In this document: in pieces, positions 11,342-19,758 of the stretch | How the letters are laid out: the number at the start of each line of letters is the position of its first letter | Numbering within the stretch: position 1 is the first letter of the stretch | NCBI GenBank assembly: GCA_964242115.1 | Contig: CAXSZX010000014.1 | Location: 49,292 to 113,291 of the forward strand | Length of the DNA stretch: 64,000 nucleotides | DNA from: BOG-908 sp964242115 | GTDB lineage: Bacteria; Pseudomonadota; Alphaproteobacteria; Acetobacterales; Acetobacteraceae | Direction: 5' to 3' | Made by a program: the position numbers and the translations under genes | Notes under the pieces: generated by a model | The model's input: only the letters and a program-made list of their open reading frames with translations | Database searches by the model: none | What the model was told of the DNA's origin: nothing

Positions 11342-11611
11342 CTAGACCGCCTTTTTCAGGTTCGGGCTGGCCTTGAAGCGGACCGTCTTGCCCGCCTTTA
11401 CCTTCACCGGCTCGCCGGTACGCGGGTTCATCGCCTTGCGCGCCTTGGTCTTACGCACCGTGAACGTGCCGAAAGACGGCAGCGTAAAGCCGCCATCCTT
11501 CTTCAACTGCTTGACGATTGCGTCGATCAACGTGCCGGCGGCGGCGTTTGCAGCCACTCCGGTGCAGTCCGTGCTCTGTTGAATGACACCAGCGATGAAA
11601 GCCTTGCTCAT
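11342..11611 (-). CDS. HU family DNA-binding protein
   Basis: An 89-residue histone-like protein that bends DNA and organises the nucleoid. The core FGTFTVRKTKARKAMNPRTGEPVKVKAGKTVRFKASPNLKKAV is the standard HU/IHF beta-arm and C-terminus, with the intercalating Pro in NPRTG. The N-terminal helices (FIAGVIQQSTDCTGVAANAA) are less typical than in HupB. A GAGGAC ribosome site precedes the ATG. HU prefers bent and cruciform DNA, so the abundant AT-rich palindromes of this window would be plausible targets; that link is inference. Confidence 0.93.
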   Translation of the reverse strand: MSKAFIAGVIQQSTDCTGVAANAAAGTLIDAIVKQLKKDGGFTLPSFGTFTVRKTKARKAMNPRTGEPVKVKAGKTVRFKASPNLKKAV

Positions 11612-11826
11612 AGTCCTCTTCTATCCTTTCTTAACATTCTTCAATGCGCCCCTCGGCGCGAAGCTTCGATCGACTGCCTCTCCAGGTACCACCTGCGGAG
11701 TTCGGATGGTCGCGTTAACTGCCACCCGAAAACGTCCGCCCCCATCAAGCGACTCTGGAAAACACAACCTTTCGTGATTGCAATAGCCGCTTTGGCGACG
11801 ACGTGCAACACCTGCTTCGTAAAACC

Positions 11827-13827
11827 TTAGCACAGGTCAGCGTCGTCTCCGGCAACCCAGCGAAGCGGCGTCAAGCGCGGGGGAAAAGCAGGCTGAAACT
11901 CGCGCCCGGGTTCCAAGGACGCCTGTGGGTTGTAAAATGGATCATTTGCAATCGCCGATTGCCAGCGGTCACGCAACCGTCGAACCTCGCGCACCTCCAG
12001 GGCAGCACGCTCCCCGTGGTAATGCCGGCCCAGAGACAAAGATTCGAAATGATACAGTTCCACACCGGCTGCGTAGACGATGCGCGCGCCAGCCTGGCCC
12101 GCACGCAAACAGAAATCAACGTCGTTCAATGCGATACAGAAACTTTCGTCGAAGCCGCGCCTATCCTGCCACACCGATCGGCGAACCAGCATGCAAGCCC
12201 CGGTGACTGCCGAGACCTGGCGGTCCAGCAGGGCGATCCCGTGCGGCCCGGCATCCGAACGAACGCTTAATCGGAAGGCATTCTCGCAAAGGTTGGCAAG
12301 GCCCACGATCACGCCGCCATGCTGCACGCGGTCGTTGCCGTACAACAGGCGCGCGCCCACGATGTCGGCCTGCACAGCTCCGCCCGTGGTGAACGACACC
12401 AGCCTGCGCAGCCAATCCGGGCGGATCGGCAACACGTCGTCGTTGAGCAGCAGCAGCAGGTCACCACGTGCCTGGCTTGCTGCCAGGTTGTTGACCGCGG
12501 CGTAGTTGAACACCGGACAAGCGGCATCGATCACCCGCACAGCCGGCAAACGGCACAACGCCTTCAACAACGCAAGCTGGCGCCGGTCGGCGGGATCAAC
12601 GTGCGAGACGACGATCAGTATTTCCAGGTTTGCGTAATCGGTCGTGGCCACCAGGCCGCTCAGACAGCGCAGCACGTGACGCGACCGGCAGGCAGACGGG
12701 ACGATGATGGTGACGAACGGTGTGTCGTTCGCCACGCACGCCGGCGGCTTGCGCGGCGAGCCCGATACACCAGCCGGCACGTGCGTCAGTATGAACGGGA
12801 TGCGCTGCATGGCGGCCGCAGGTATGCTGGCCGCCAACTTGGCGCGCGGGTCATGATCGGCCATCACCGAGGCGGCAACCGCCACGTCGGGATGCACGGC
12901 GCAGCACCCGCGCGTCAGCAGGCCGCTCTCTTTCAGCCAGGGATCTGCGGACGGCTTGAACAGCGGGTTCGTCAGGCCGTCCTGCACGTCATCGGTATCG
13001 GCGTAGACCAGCCTCGTCTCGGCCGAGCAGCGCCCGATGGCCAGGGCGAAGCATGCGGTGGCAAACGGCGCCAGCCTCTCGCCCGCGTGCAGGATGAGCA
13101 GCCACGTCCCCGGCGCACGCTGCCACGTGTCATCCTGGCCGGCACGGATGACCCGTGCAGGCCGGCTCCACTGCGTCGCCACAGAAGCAAGGCTGGCTGA
13201 CTCGAGCGCTTGGGCCGGCGCCAACCGGTCCTGAGCGGGTAGCACCACCACCTCTACCGGCGCACAGCGGCCGATCGCCAGCATCAGCGCCCCGCGGTCG
13301 GCGTCGTCCCAGCTTTGGTAGAGCCTGCGCCAGACCTCGTAGGGTGGCGCCTCGCCAGCCCTGGCCGGCGCCTGTCCCAGTTCGCTGCGCACCCGGCCGG
13401 CAAGTCCCGAGCCGTCTCCACGCAGGCAGGCCGGCAGCCTACGCCACCCGAAGGCGACCAGCCGCACAGCCGCCGCAACACGCCGCAGCACGCGCAGGCA
13501 CACCGCCGGCGCAACCCCGCCCGTCTCCCCCTCGGCAAAGACGGCCAGCGTCAGCCGGCTCGCGTCGCGGGGAACGTGCAGCAGCAGCGTGCGCGTGTGT
13601 CCCCGCAACGGGCCAAGGAACGCCGCGCGGACCACCTGGCCGCGTGCCTCGTCGAGCGCCGACACCCGGATCCACCACGCGCCCGGCCGGTCCAGCGTGG
13701 CTGACATCCGGCACCACTGGCCCGCCGCACCCGACGGCAGGCTAGCCGTGAAGCGGCCCGGCTCGGCAGCGGGGCAAAGTGCCAGCATGCCGGAGGCTGG
13801 CGGCATCGCGATTTGCGTGCAGTCCAT
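11827..13827 (-). CDS. Glycosyltransferase family 2 protein with an N-terminal extension
   Basis: About 666 residues. The C-terminal half is a GT-A fold glycosyltransferase of the rhamnosyltransferase-like type: TPFVTIIVPSACRSRHVLRCL, VFNYAAVNNLAASQARGDLLLLLNDDVLP (metal-site region), VTGACMLVRRSVW and GFDESFCIALNDVDFCLRAG. The N-terminal 350 residues contain a beta-rich region of unknown role, then a degenerate second GT-like region. The ATG at 13827 is chosen because codons upstream of it lie in the divergent promoter. It probably adds sugars to a surface polysaccharide. It diverges from the carotenoid operon. Confidence 0.85.
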   Translation of the reverse strand: MDCTQIAMPPASGMLALCPAAEPGRFTASLPSGAAGQWCRMSATLDRPGAWWIRVSALDEARGQVVRAAFLGPLRGHTRTLLLHVPRDASRLTLAVFAEGETGGVAPAVCLRVLRRVAAAVRLVAFGWRRLPACLRGDGSGLAGRVRSELGQAPARAGEAPPYEVWRRLYQSWDDADRGALMLAIGRCAPVEVVVLPAQDRLAPAQALESASLASVATQWSRPARVIRAGQDDTWQRAPGTWLLILHAGERLAPFATACFALAIGRCSAETRLVYADTDDVQDGLTNPLFKPSADPWLKESGLLTRGCCAVHPDVAVAASVMADHDPRAKLAASIPAAAMQRIPFILTHVPAGVSGSPRKPPACVANDTPFVTIIVPSACRSRHVLRCLSGLVATTDYANLEILIVVSHVDPADRRQLALLKALCRLPAVRVIDAACPVFNYAAVNNLAASQARGDLLLLLNDDVLPIRPDWLRRLVSFTTGGAVQADIVGARLLYGNDRVQHGGVIVGLANLCENAFRLSVRSDAGPHGIALLDRQVSAVTGACMLVRRSVWQDRRGFDESFCIALNDVDFCLRAGQAGARIVYAAGVELYHFESLSLGRHYHGERAALEVREVRRLRDRWQSAIANDPFYNPQASLEPGREFQPAFPPRLTPLRWVAGDDADLC

Positions 13828-13948
13828 CACCGGCCCATGACAAGGCCGGGAACGCTCCCAAGTGAACCGCCGGTCACGACAGGAACCCCGCCCGCATGTC
13901 CGTCTTCTTACCCGAACCGACAACGGCCGAAGCGTTCCAAGGAGTTAC

Positions 13949-15547
13949 GTGTTGAGTCGTCGCATCGCCATCATCGGCGCAGGGCCTGGCGGCCTTTCGT
14001 CTGCAATGCTGCTCGCCAGGGCCGGTGCTGAAGTCACTGTCTTCGAAAAGGCCCAGCGCGTAGGTGGCCGGTCCGCCACGATCGACGTGACCGCACCGGT
14101 GGCCGGCCCCGCTGGCCACGGACGCACCCAGGGCCGCTTCCGCTTCGACATGGGCCCGACGTTTTTCCTCTACCCACGCGTGCTGGACGACATCTTCACC
14201 GCCTGCGGCCGCGAACTGGCGCGCGAGATCGAGTTGATCCGCCTCGACCCGCAATACGACCTCATCTTCGAGGCCGGCGGTCACATCCGCGCCACCCCGG
14301 ACCTGCCACGCCTGATGGCGGAGGTCTCTCGCCTGGCCCCGGCAGACGCGGCCGCCCTGCCCCGCTTCATGGCCGACAACCGCGCCAAGCTGGCGGCCTT
14401 CCGTCCCGTGCTGGAAGCGGCCTTCCACGGCATGCGCGACCTGGTGCGCCCGCACATGCTGAAAAGCCTGCCGATGATGCGGCCGTTGCGCACCGTCGAC
14501 AGCGACCTGTCGACGTATTTCAGCGACGAGCGCGTGCGACTGGCCTTCAGCTTTCAGAGCAAGTACCTGGGCATGTCGCCGTATCGCTGCCCCAGCCTGT
14601 TCACCATCCTGTCGTTCATGGAGTACGAGTTCGGCGTCTTCCACCCGCGCGGCGGCTGCGGTGCGGTGATGGACACCTTGGCGCGCGTGGCCGGCGACCT
14701 GGGCGCGCATTTCCGTCTTGGCGAACCGGTCCAGGAGATCCTGTTCCAGGGCCGTCGCGCCGTCGGCGTGCGCACCCAGGCCGGCGAAGAAACCTTCGAC
14801 GCCGTCGTCGTCAACGCAGATTTCGCGCACGCCATGCAGAGCCTGGTGCCCGACCGTCTGCGCCGCCGCTGGACCAACCGCAAGCTCGCGGGCAAGAAGT
14901 TCTCCTGCTCCACCTTCATGCTCTACCTTGGTCTTGAGGGGATCGACGACGACGTAGCGCATCACACGATCTATCTGAGTGCCGATTACCGGCGCAACAT
15001 CGCCGAGATCGAGGCAGGTCGCGCGCCGCCGACAGAGCCATCGTTCTACGCCCAAAACGCGTGCGTCACCGATCCGGAATTGGCACCGCCCGGCCATTCG
15101 ACGATGTACGTGCTACTGCCGGTCGGCAACCGCACCGGCGCCGGCATCGACTGGACTGCCGAAGCGCCCCGGCTGCGCGCCGTAGCCCTGGACCGGCTAA
15201 AACGCATCGGCGTGCGCGACGTGGAAAAGCGCATCCGCTTCGAAAAGGTGTTCACCCCGCACGACTGGGAAACCGAACTCGCCGTGCATCGTGGCGCCAC
15301 CTTCAACCTGGCGCACTCGCTGGACCAGATGCTCTGCTTCCGCCCACGCAACCGCTTCGAGGACCTCGACGGCGTCTATCTGGTGGGCGGCGGCACCCAC
15401 CCGGGCAGCGGCCTGCCGGTGATCTTCGAAAGCGCACGGATCACCAGCCGGCTGATCGCGGACGACCTGGGCTTGAACGGTCACTGGTGCGCCGGCTCGG
15501 AGATGGCAGAACCTGACTACACGCCAGTTCTGGCGGAAGCGCTGTAA
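13949..15547 (+). CDS. Carotenoid desaturase/oxidase of the CrtI-CrtN-CrtP family
   Basis: FAD-dependent oxidoreductase of 532 residues. The dinucleotide-binding site RIAIIGAGPGGLSSAMLLARAG is at the very N-terminus and the C-terminal carotenoid-desaturase signature is YLVGGGTHPGSGLPVIFESARI. AAGGAG at 13939 sets the start at GTG 13949 (TTG 13952 is possible). Paired with a second paralogue and with acyl- and glycosyltransferase genes, it resembles the CrtP/CrtN pair of the C30 carotenoid pathway, in which CrtN desaturates diapophytoene and CrtP oxidises an end methyl. Which paralogue does which step cannot be read from sequence alone. Confidence 0.85.
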   Translation: MLSRRIAIIGAGPGGLSSAMLLARAGAEVTVFEKAQRVGGRSATIDVTAPVAGPAGHGRTQGRFRFDMGPTFFLYPRVLDDIFTACGRELAREIELIRLDPQYDLIFEAGGHIRATPDLPRLMAEVSRLAPADAAALPRFMADNRAKLAAFRPVLEAAFHGMRDLVRPHMLKSLPMMRPLRTVDSDLSTYFSDERVRLAFSFQSKYLGMSPYRCPSLFTILSFMEYEFGVFHPRGGCGAVMDTLARVAGDLGAHFRLGEPVQEILFQGRRAVGVRTQAGEETFDAVVVNADFAHAMQSLVPDRLRRRWTNRKLAGKKFSCSTFMLYLGLEGIDDDVAHHTIYLSADYRRNIAEIEAGRAPPTEPSFYAQNACVTDPELAPPGHSTMYVLLPVGNRTGAGIDWTAEAPRLRAVALDRLKRIGVRDVEKRIRFEKVFTPHDWETELAVHRGATFNLAHSLDQMLCFRPRNRFEDLDGVYLVGGGTHPGSGLPVIFESARITSRLIADDLGLNGHWCAGSEMAEPDYTPVLAEAL

Positions 15548-15679
15548 GAAAGGGGGTTCTTTTAAAAAAGGAACCAAAAACTTTTGCTTCCTGGGCGCAC
15601 GCCTGAGGAAACTCCGCGACAGCGCTGACAAAAGTTTTTTGCTTCTTTTTTACAAAAAAGAAGCGCTTGCCTTACTTTC
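15548..15679. repeat. Dispersed AT-rich palindromic element, copy 8 (full)
   Basis: Begins right after the upstream stop (CTG TAA GAAAGG). GAACC-type left arm and GAAGC-type right arm; the centre keeps CTCCGCGACAGCG. It sits inside the carotenoid operon between the two desaturase genes. Confidence 0.87.
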
Positions 15680-15697
15680 TCTAAGGACGACCAAACG

Positions 15698-17251
15698 ATG
15701 CCCGACGGTCAGAACCTGCCACCCCCGTCCCCACACCCCGTCGCCGTTATCGGCGCCGGCCTCGCCGGCTTGGCCGCAGCCTGCACGCTGGCCGCCCGCG
15801 GCCACAAGGTTGTTCTGTTCGAGAAGAACGACTGGCTCGGCGGCAAAGCGGCCATCTTCGAGCAGGACGGCTTTCGCTTCGACATGGGCCCCACCATCCT
15901 GACGGTGCCGCGCGTGCTCGAGCGCATCTTCAGCGAAGCCGGCCGCAAGATGGACGAGGAGCTCGACCTGCGCCGGCTCGATCCGCAATGGCGCTGCTTC
16001 TTCGAAGACAGCTCGGTGCTCGACCTGCGCCAGGACATGGCGGAGATGAAGTCCGTCCTGGCCGCCTACGCCCCAGGCACCGAGAACGGCTACGAAGACT
16101 TCATCGCCATGTCGGCCAAGCTGCACGAGGTCAGCGAGAAGTTCTTCTTCTGGCGTTCCGTCGAAGACGTGTTCGACACCATGGACCTCAAGAAGAACAT
16201 GGACCTCGCCACGTTGCGCGACGTGATGAGCCTGCGCATGGGCACCACCGTCGCCGGCCAGATCCGCCGCCGCGTGAAAGACAAGCGCGTCGCCCAAATG
16301 CTGGACCATTTCGTCCAGTACGTTGGCTCCTCGCCGTACGGCTCGCCAGCGGTGCTGTGTAGCATCGCCCACATGCAGACCAACGACGGCGTCTGGTATC
16401 CGATCGGCGGGACACGCGCGGTGCCGGTTGCACTCGAAAAGCTCGCCCGCGACCTCGGCGTCACCATACGCACCAGCTGCGGCATCGCCCACATCCACTC
16501 CGATGGCGGCCGCGCCAGCGCGGTCGAGACCGAAGAGGGCGAGCTGGTGGACGTCTCCGCCGTTGTCAGCAACATGGACGCGGTACGTACCTACCGCGAC
16601 CTGGTCGGCGGCGCCCCGGCACGCAGCTTCGCCAAGCGCTGGAAGCGCGAACCGGCCTGCTCTGGCGTCGTGCTCTACCTCGGCCTGGACCGCGCCTACG
16701 AGCACCTCGCCCACCACGATTTCGTCTTCTCGCGCGATCCGGGAGAGGAGTTCGATTACATCTACAACAAGGGCGAGCCCGCCCCCGACCCCACTTGCTA
16801 CGTGGCCGCGCCCTCACGCACAGAGCCGGGCGTGGCGCCCGCCGGCGGCGAGGCGCTCTACATCCTGGTGCACACGCCCTACCTGCGGCCGCATCACGAC
16901 TGGACCAAGATGCTCCCCACCTACCGGGAGGTCATCCTCGACAAGCTGGCGCGAACTGCCGGCCTGACCGACCTTCGAAGCCGCATCAAGGTCGAACGCA
17001 TCCTCACCCCGCAGGACATCAACGACCGCTACAGCGTGCTGGACGGCGCCATCTACGGTCTGGCGAGCCACGGCCGCATGTTCGGCGCCTTCAAGCCGGG
17101 CAATCGATCGCGCGACCTCCCCGGCCTGTACCTGGCCGGCGGTGCCGCCCACCCAGGCCCCGGCATGCCGATGGTGCTGATGTCCGGATGGATCGCCGCG
17201 GACACACTGGACGCAGACGTAGCGGCCTCCGCCCTTGCTCAATCGGCCTGA
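15698..17251 (+). CDS. Carotenoid desaturase (CrtI/CrtN family), second paralogue
   Basis: A 517-residue FAD-dependent desaturase. It has the N-terminal GAGLAGLAAACTLAARGHKVVLFEKNDWLGGKA Rossmann and substrate region, FDMGPTILTVPRVLERIF, YVGSSPYGSPAVLCSIAHMQ, and the C-terminal signature GLYLAGGAAHPGPGMPMVLMSG. It is closer than the first paralogue to the bacterial phytoene desaturase pattern and is the better candidate for the desaturating enzyme. Its 3' end overlaps the acyltransferase start by 17 bases, so the downstream genes are coupled. A lineage-typical route would supply squalene or diapophytoene from elsewhere; no crtM- or hpnCDE-like gene is in the window. Confidence 0.88.
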   Translation: MPDGQNLPPPSPHPVAVIGAGLAGLAAACTLAARGHKVVLFEKNDWLGGKAAIFEQDGFRFDMGPTILTVPRVLERIFSEAGRKMDEELDLRRLDPQWRCFFEDSSVLDLRQDMAEMKSVLAAYAPGTENGYEDFIAMSAKLHEVSEKFFFWRSVEDVFDTMDLKKNMDLATLRDVMSLRMGTTVAGQIRRRVKDKRVAQMLDHFVQYVGSSPYGSPAVLCSIAHMQTNDGVWYPIGGTRAVPVALEKLARDLGVTIRTSCGIAHIHSDGGRASAVETEEGELVDVSAVVSNMDAVRTYRDLVGGAPARSFAKRWKREPACSGVVLYLGLDRAYEHLAHHDFVFSRDPGEEFDYIYNKGEPAPDPTCYVAAPSRTEPGVAPAGGEALYILVHTPYLRPHHDWTKMLPTYREVILDKLARTAGLTDLRSRIKVERILTPQDINDRYSVLDGAIYGLASHGRMFGAFKPGNRSRDLPGLYLAGGAAHPGPGMPMVLMSGWIAADTLDADVAASALAQSA

Positions 17252-18119
17252 CATCACGCTGGAGGCGGCTGCCGGTCCCGACCTGGCCTCCTCCGCGTGG
17301 CGTGCCGACACCGCGCGAACACCCTCTCGCGCGTTGGATCCGTCGCATCCGCTGGAACGTCGGTCAGCCTTCCTGCTTAGGCTGTTCCGCCTGTACCTGC
17401 AGATCATGTTCTGGCGTCGGTTCCACGCCGTGCGCGTCGTACCGGAGACGCTCCCGCCCTCCTATGACGGGCGCCCGCTCATCGTCTACTGCAACCATCC
17501 GTCCTGGTGGGACCCGGCACTCCTCCTGCTTGCACTGCCACGCCTGTTGCCCGGGCGGCTCGGGTTTGGGCCGATGGATGCCGCCGAGCTCGACCGCTAT
17601 GCGGTCCTGCAGCGCATGGGGCTGTTCGGCATCGAGCCCGGCACTGCCCGGGGTGCGGCATCGTTCCTCCGTGTGGCGCGCGCCGGGCTGACGCGACCCG
17701 CTGCCTGCCTGGTGATCACCGCGGAAGGCGCCTTTACCGACCCCCGTGCCCGGCCGGTCCGCCTACGCGCCGGGCTCGCCCACCTGGCGCGGCGCAGCCC
17801 GGAAGCAGTGGTGCTTCCGCTGGCGATGGAGTACACGTTCTGGAACGAAAGCAAGCCGGAGGCATTGCTGCGCTTCGGCGCTCCGGTGCGCTTGGCTGCA
17901 AAAGCCAGCGTGGCAGAGTGGCAGCACGCGCTGGAGGATGGCTTGACGACGACGATGGGTAAGCTGGCATCCGCCTCGATGAGCCGCAACAGCGCAGACT
18001 TCGACAAGGTCTTCAGCGGAACCGCCGGCGTCGGCGGACTATACGATGCGTGGCGCCGGGTGCGGGCAACCATGACAGGCCAGTCGTTCGACGCGCGGCA
18101 CGAGCCGAAGCGGCGATGA
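17235..18119 (+). CDS. Lysophospholipid acyltransferase family protein (carotenoid-cluster acyltransferase)
   Basis: A 294-residue membrane-associated acyltransferase. The HX4D catalytic motif is in CNHPSWWDPALLLL, followed by an ITAEGAFTD segment matching the family's FPEG-type substrate motif, and by LPLAMEYTFWNESKPEALLRFG. It overlaps the upstream desaturase; the TTG at 17235 gives the longest frame, though a later GTG is possible. By position it is the analogue of the acyltransferase (CrtO-type) that esterifies a glycosylated carotenoid acid in the staphyloxanthin pathway. That assignment rests on gene order. Confidence 0.78.
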   Translation: MLNRPDITLEAAAGPDLASSAWRADTARTPSRALDPSHPLERRSAFLLRLFRLYLQIMFWRRFHAVRVVPETLPPSYDGRPLIVYCNHPSWWDPALLLLALPRLLPGRLGFGPMDAAELDRYAVLQRMGLFGIEPGTARGAASFLRVARAGLTRPAACLVITAEGAFTDPRARPVRLRAGLAHLARRSPEAVVLPLAMEYTFWNESKPEALLRFGAPVRLAAKASVAEWQHALEDGLTTTMGKLASASMSRNSADFDKVFSGTAGVGGLYDAWRRVRATMTGQSFDARHEPKRR

Positions 18120-19213
18120 TGGCGGCGCTGGCTTGGGCGGCGCTCGTGCTGGCAGCGCTGCCACTTTTCCTCCTGCTGGACAATTTGCGGCGTTACCGCG
18201 TACCGCCGCGTGTCGCAGGCGCGCCGTGCGTCTCGGTGCTGATCCCAGCCCGCAACGAGGCGGCAAACATCTGCGACGCAGTGCACGCGGTACTCGCGAG
18301 CCAGGGCGTGGCACTCGAGCTCGTGGTCCTGGACGATGGCTCCACCGACGCCACGCCGGAGATACTCGCCGGCATCGATGACACTCGATTGCGTGTGGCC
18401 AACGGCGGCGTGTTGCCGGCCGGGTGGTCGGGCAAACAGCATGCCTGTGCGGCACTGGCACGGCTGGCCAGCCACGACCTGATGGTGTTCGTGGACGCCG
18501 ATGTTCGGCTGGCGCCCGACGCGCTGAACCGGATGGCAGGCTACATGGCCGGCCATGAGGTAGGCTTGGCCAGCGGCTTCCCGCGGCAGATCACCAAATC
18601 CTGGTCCGAAATGCTGCTGTTGCCGTTGATCCACTTCCTGCTGCTCGGCTATTTGCCGCTGGCCCAGGCACAGCGCTCAGCGTCGCCCGGCTTGGGCGCG
18701 GGCTGCGGCCAGTTGTTCATCGCCCGCCGCCCGGCTTACGTCGCCGCCGGCGGACACGCCGCCATCCGCGCTTCCCTGCATGACGGGCTGACGCTGCCGC
18801 GTGCGTTCCGGCGCGCAGGCTTCATGACCGGGCTGTTCGACGCCAGCAGCTTCGCCACCTGCCGCATGTATTCCGATTCCGCCCAGGTCTGGGAAGGCCT
18901 CACCAAGAACGCAACCGAAGGCATGGCCAAGCCAGCCGCGCTACCCGTCTGGACGGCGATCCTGGCCGGCGGCGCTGTCCTGCCGCCCGTTCTGCTGGCG
19001 GTGGCACCTTCCTGGCAGGCGGGGCTGGCCTGTGTGTTCAGCCTTGCCACGCGTCTGATCCTGGCGTGGCGCTTCCGGCAGCCTATCATCAGCGCTCTCC
19101 TGCATCCGGTGGGCGTGGCCGCCTTGCTCGCGTTGCAATGGGCGGCGTTGCTGCGCGCCGCGAGCGGTAGGCCGGCAACCTGGCGCGGGCGTGCCTACCC
19201 GGCGCAAAGCTAA
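18116..19213 (+). CDS. Membrane glycosyltransferase family 2 (CrtQ-like)
   Basis: About 365 residues. An N-terminal membrane helix (AALAWAALVLAALPLFLLL) is followed by a GT2 domain: CVSVLIPARNEAANI, VVLDDGSTDATPEIL and VFVDADVRLAPDAL with the metal-binding DAD. Several C-terminal membrane segments follow. The start ATG overlaps the upstream TGA (ATGATG), so it is coupled to the acyltransferase. It fits the diaponeurosporenoate-type glucosyltransferase CrtQ by architecture and neighbours; hopanoid-type HpnB-like glycosyltransferases have the same layout, which is the main alternative. Confidence 0.8.
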   Translation: MMAALAWAALVLAALPLFLLLDNLRRYRVPPRVAGAPCVSVLIPARNEAANICDAVHAVLASQGVALELVVLDDGSTDATPEILAGIDDTRLRVANGGVLPAGWSGKQHACAALARLASHDLMVFVDADVRLAPDALNRMAGYMAGHEVGLASGFPRQITKSWSEMLLLPLIHFLLLGYLPLAQAQRSASPGLGAGCGQLFIARRPAYVAAGGHAAIRASLHDGLTLPRAFRRAGFMTGLFDASSFATCRMYSDSAQVWEGLTKNATEGMAKPAALPVWTAILAGGAVLPPVLLAVAPSWQAGLACVFSLATRLILAWRFRQPIISALLHPVGVAALLALQWAALLRAASGRPATWRGRAYPAQS

Positions 19214-19627
19214 ATGCGCTGGCTACTGGCCACCGCCTGCCTGCTGTTCGCAGGTGCCGCACGCGCCGGCACAGTTCAGGTAAGCGTGCAGGGCGTTCGA
19301 AACGATCGCGGCCACGTGCTGGTGGCTCTGTGCAGCAAAGCCGAGTTCCTTCGGCCACATTGCGCCTGGCACGGGAGAACCCCGGCACGTGCCGGAACTG
19401 TCGTGGTAACAATCGACGACGTGCCGCCCGGGCTGTATGCCGCGCAGGCTTTCCACGACGAGAACGGTGACGGCCTGCTCAATCGAAACATTCTCGGCCT
19501 GCCAAAGGAGGCGATGGGATTCTCGCGGAACGCTCCCATGCGGCTTGGTCCGCCGCGATTCGCCGATGCTGCGTTTGCAGTTGGAGACGATGTTACGCGG
19601 GTAGCCTTCACGCTGAAATACTTCTAG
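19214..19627 (+). CDS. DUF2141 domain periplasmic protein
   Basis: A 137-residue exported protein. It has a signal peptide (WLLATACLLFAGAARA) and then a DUF2141 domain: VSVQGVRNDRGHVLVALCSK, IDDVPPGLYAAQAFHDENGDGLLNRN, GFSRNAP. The family has a beta-sandwich-like fold and frequently accompanies carotenoid or lipid-pathway genes, but no activity is established. It starts directly after the glycosyltransferase stop with no spacer and is the last gene of the operon. A repeat copy follows its stop. Confidence 0.82.
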   Translation: MRWLLATACLLFAGAARAGTVQVSVQGVRNDRGHVLVALCSKAEFLRPHCAWHGRTPARAGTVVVTIDDVPPGLYAAQAFHDENGDGLLNRNILGLPKEAMGFSRNAPMRLGPPRFADAAFAVGDDVTRVAFTLKYF

Positions 19628-19758
19628 GCAAGCGCTTCTTTTTTGAAAAAAGAAGCAAGAAACTTTTGCTTCGGCTGTCGCGGACGGGTCTGCAGACGGA
19701 TGCCCAGCGACAAAAGTTTTTTAGTAGTCTTCTTCAAAAAATAACTTCTTCCTTCCTT
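19628..19758. repeat. Dispersed AT-rich palindromic element, copy 9 (full, right arm decayed)
   Basis: GAAGC-type left arm after the DUF2141 stop. The right arm (TCTTCTTCAAAAAATAACTT) is degenerate, and its reverse complement encodes the last six residues and the stop of the peptide-transporter gene. Confidence 0.82.
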
